Assembly (NCBI GenBank): GCA_050084985.1
Contig: JBITNC010000001.1
Span: 112,902,001 to 112,966,000, forward strand
Direction of reading: 5' to 3'
DNA: 64,000 bases
DNA from: Nageia nagi
Taxonomy: Eukaryota; Pinophyta
Position 1 is the first letter of the stretch. Every line of letters starts with the position of its first letter. The position numbers and the translations under genes were made by a program. Of the stretch, positions 61,099 through 64,000 are shown in pieces. The notes under the pieces are model-generated. The model saw nothing but the letters and a program-made list of their open reading frames with translations. It did not search any database and was not told the origin of the DNA.

Positions 61099-61614
61099 TG
61101 TTGGAATGTATAATACATTATTGTAAGGTTTTGTAAGGTTCTTCTTCTTGTAAATTCACCAATACTTAAAGGTATCCCTAGATACCTTAAGTATTTAAGT
61201 GAATATGATAATGTAACTTATCCTACACTCCTTCTCATGAGCATGCACCTTGGGTAAAAGGGTGAAGCATGTCATGTATTTGTATAAGGGATAAAAGGAT
61301 GATACAAGGGAGGATTTTGGACTACAAATAGAAGGCCTTATCTTTGAGATCACACACCAAAAAGTTGAAGAAAAGTTATGCTCTAGGATTAGGTTAGGAG
61401 TGAAAGAAAGAGGTCTTGTAAGAGAGTTATATTTGTGATTTAGAAAGATTTAGTTAGTGGATGTACTCTCATAGTCAGAGGAACCACTTATATGTTGTAT
61501 CAATTTATGAGATTGTTTATGATTTGAGTATTGATATTTGAGTGAGCTTTCAAGTGATATTGGTAGATTAAGATTTTAGTCTTTTAGGATTAAATCCTTC
61601 ACTATTGATGAAGA
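61099..61614 (+). repeat. LTR shared by elements C and D
   Basis: Serves as 3' LTR of C (preceded by C's PPT) and is the only LTR upstream of the D gag. TGTTGGAATGTATAATAC start. Right edge approximate. Confidence 0.8.
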
Positions 61615-64000
61615 CTATAGTTAGAGATTGTATTGTTGAACTATGTAAATATGTTTTGATGTTATATTATGATACATTGAATATATCTAACCATCAATAT
61701 ATTATCATTTTGAAGTTAAATGAGTTACTTGGGTCAAATTTTTCAAGGAGGTTCACCATTTTACAAAAGTTGTTGCAATATCGTCAAGGTGAAGATGAAA
61801 GTGCTTCTATCTACTTGAATAAAATCATTGACCTCAAGACATAATGGGTTGGCTGTGGGTGCAACTGGATCAATGATGAGTTCTTGGTCTTCATCATTCT
61901 TCAAAGCCTTTCTACAAAGTTTAGTAACTTTGTCACGGTTATGGAAACTAGGCTCGATGATGAAGAAGATGTCATCTCTCTTGATAACCTTTCTAGACTC
62001 CTTCTGAAGCATGAGGAAACTTTGAATAAGAAAATGTTGAACCTTTCTCCAAAGGAAAATAACATTGCTCTAGGAGAAACCAAAACTCCTTTCAAAAAGA
62101 AGTTCAAACATTATAAATTCAAAGATAACAAATCCTCATCTACCTTCAGGACGTATGAGAAAAAGGGCAACAATAATGGCAACTTCATGCAAAGGAATGA
62201 CAAAGCTGGATCAAGCAATCCAACACCTTAAGAAAAGTTTGATGGAAATTGTAACTTTTGTGGCATCTTTAGGCACAAAGAGTATGATTGTCGTAAAAAG
62301 AAATTTGCTCAAAAAATAAAGAAAAATGCAAATGTGAGAAATTTCAATAATAAAAAGAAGAACAAGCATACTGCTACTGTTACCTACTACTCAATGACTC
62401 AAACTATTTCAAATGATTGGATTGTTGATTCAGGATGCACTAATCACATGTGTTATGAAAAGGATAAGTTTAAAAACTTTCATAAGTACAAGAAGGATGT
62501 AGTTGTGATAGGTGATAATTCAGTCCTTGATGTTCAAGGAATAGGGAGTGTGAAGATTCATGGAAAGGTTCTTGATAATGTCTTTTATGTGCCTAAACTA
62601 AGGATGAATCTTATCTTCGTAATTCAGATTACAAGGAAAGGATACTCATTTGAGTTTACCTCACACTCCTGGTGTGTTAAGAAAGGACTTGCCACCTTGA
62701 TGAAAGGATCAGTAAAGGATGACCTTTATATTGTGGATCAAGTTCCTTCAAAGATGTGTCTTGCTGCAAATGTTTATTCAAAGGGCAATCTTTGGCATCA
62801 ATGATTAGGGCACCTTAACCACAAGAGTATTCAAGATATGAAAAATTAAGAACTTGTGGAAGGTTTACCTAATATTTCACCCATAATTGGTCTCTGTGAA
62901 AGGTGCATTCTAGGAAAGATGAATAGGCAAAAGTTTGAAAAAGATAAGGCAACTCGGGCTACTCATACTCTTTAGCTTGTGCATTCAAATTTGATGGGTT
63001 CATTTCAAACTAAGTCTCTAGGGAGAGCTTCTTATGTTCTGAATTTCATTGATGACTTCAGTAGGATGATATTTGGTTATCTACTTGAGCATAAGGATCA
63101 AACTTTTGACAAGTTTAAAGACTTCAAGGCTCTTGTTGAAAATCAAACTAATTTTAAGATCAAGATGCTTAGATCTGATAATGGGGGTGAGTATAATAGC
63201 AATGAGTTTAATGACTATTGTGTTAAACATGGGATCAAGTGGTAATTCACAATCCCTTACACCCCTCAGCAAAATAATGTTGCTAAAAGGAATAATCGAA
63301 CCATTATGGAAATGGCAAGATGCATGTTGGGTAACCTTCCTAGTTTCTTATGGGGTGAAGCCATTCACACTGCTATTTACACCCTAAATAGGTGTCCTAC
63401 TAAAGTAGTTGAAGGTAAAAACTCTGTATGAAGCATGGACAGGAAAGAAACCTAACATCTCACACTTTAGGGTCTTCGATTATGATGCATTTGCCTTCAT
63501 TACCTCAGAGAAAAGAAAGAAGTTGGATAAAAGATCAGAAAAATGCATCTTTATGGGGTATGATAATCAGCATAGAGGTTACAGGCTCTACTCCTCATCC
63601 CATAAAATAGTCTTTGTTTCTAGGGATGTCAAGTTCAATGAACTTCCTGAGGATACGACTTCTCATGCTGAGGTGTCTAATTCAGATGATTCTTTGCCTG
63701 CACCTAACTGGTTGGATGATCATGTAGGGAAGTCACCATAAGAGCAAAATTCTCCAGCTTAGAGAATTACAAGGAGTATGACCTTGAATAAATCTTTATT
63801 TGCCAAAATTGATAATATGAATGAGCCATCAACCTTCAAAGAAGCTTCCAAGCAAGAGTGCTGGATGGAAGCTATGAAACTTGAGTATGAGGCGCTCATG
63901 AAAAATAAAACTTGGGATTTGGTTCCTTATCCCAATGAGAAAAATGTGATTGGAAATAAATGGATATACAAGGTCAAGTACAATTCTGATGGAGAAATTG
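61615..64000 (+). pseudogene. Copia element D: gag, protease, integrase and RT start; runs off the window
   Basis: Best preserved copy. Gag from LLGSNFSRRFTILQKLL (61724 on) through LSTKFSNFVTVMETRLDDE to an intact knuckle C-x2-C-x4-H-x4-C (62252-62293). Protease DWIVDSGCTNHM (62416 on) with the DSG site kept. Integrase: HH-CC region (62790-62915); first catalytic Asp changed to Asn (HSNLMG, codon 62988-62990); second kept (RSDNGGEY, 63175 on); the Glu changed to Lys (NNVAKRN, codon 63285-63287). A one-base insertion in an A-run near 63417 shifts the frame. FRVFDYDAFAFI (63459 on); RT starts at 63840. Leader and gag N-terminus differ from A, B and C. Confidence 0.85.

Larger units (their letters stand above)
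55715..61614 (+). mobile_element. Copia element C, 5'-truncated, sister of B
   Basis: Leader from about 55715, gag start 56444, pol to about 60290, long 3' region with the TTATCCATATGTGAGGAA repeats (60460-60600), PPT AAGAGGGAG (61090-61098) and 3' LTR 61099-61614. No 5' LTR. Pol and flanks are closest to B. About 5.9 kb. Confidence 0.8.

Overview
This window looks like intergenic DNA from a large, AT-rich plant nuclear genome. The evidence is the family content: Ty1/copia and Ty3/gypsy LTR retrotransposons (including Tat-type), an L1-type LINE with a DUF4283 first ORF, a plant mobile domain (PMD), and a degenerate (CCCTAAA)n tract of the plant telomere type. A gymnosperm or another large-genome seed plant would fit, but the sequence alone does not prove it. 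I found no intact host gene, tRNA, rRNA or CRISPR. Nearly all coding matter is broken transposable-element sequence. Most premature stops are TAG, TAA or TGA where the family has Gln, Arg or Trp, as expected from C-to-T decay of methylated repeats.

Layout. 0.4-7.5 kb: a Tat-like gypsy pol remnant (J) split by a copia element (A, 1730-5633), followed by J's 3' region, polypurine tract and LTR. 7.5-10 kb: a compound microsatellite and two foldback elements. 10.1-17.9 kb: a minus-strand chromovirus-like gypsy (F: RT, RNase H, integrase), interrupted by a complete minus-strand copia element (E, 11644-16967) with two LTRs, PBS, PPT and a TTTTT target duplication. 17.9-19.7 kb: a G-rich dispersed repeat and unassigned DNA. 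19.7-31.2 kb: a minus-strand gypsy with gag and protease only (G), whose right LTR is split by an 8-kb element (H, 22531-30531).

H is the most interesting object. It has near-identical 840-bp LTRs and a perfect AGAAT duplication. It carries a single-frame gag with no pol, and an antisense gene with a plant mobile domain, an acidic segment, a canonical GT-AG intron and a coiled-coil exon. Minisatellites fill its 3' region.

33.4-34.2 kb: an hAT/DUF4371-like transposase fragment. 35.6-44.5 kb: a LINE bounded by an exact 20-bp target duplication, with DUF4283 ORF1, endonuclease, RT and zf-RVT. A 2.1-kb solo LTR lies inside its ORF1, and an extra unassigned coding remnant follows ORF2. 45.4-45.7 kb: a second, inverted copy of the G-rich repeat.

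47.4-64 kb: three further copies (B, C, D) of the family of element A, in direct order. B and C share even the sequence beyond their 3' LTRs, which suggests a segmental duplication. Between them lie the telomere-like tract and another gypsy 3' end (J2). D runs off the window end.

The order of events can be read from the nesting: J before A, F before E, G before H, LINE before solo LTR. Boundaries given as approximate come from comparing copies by eye.
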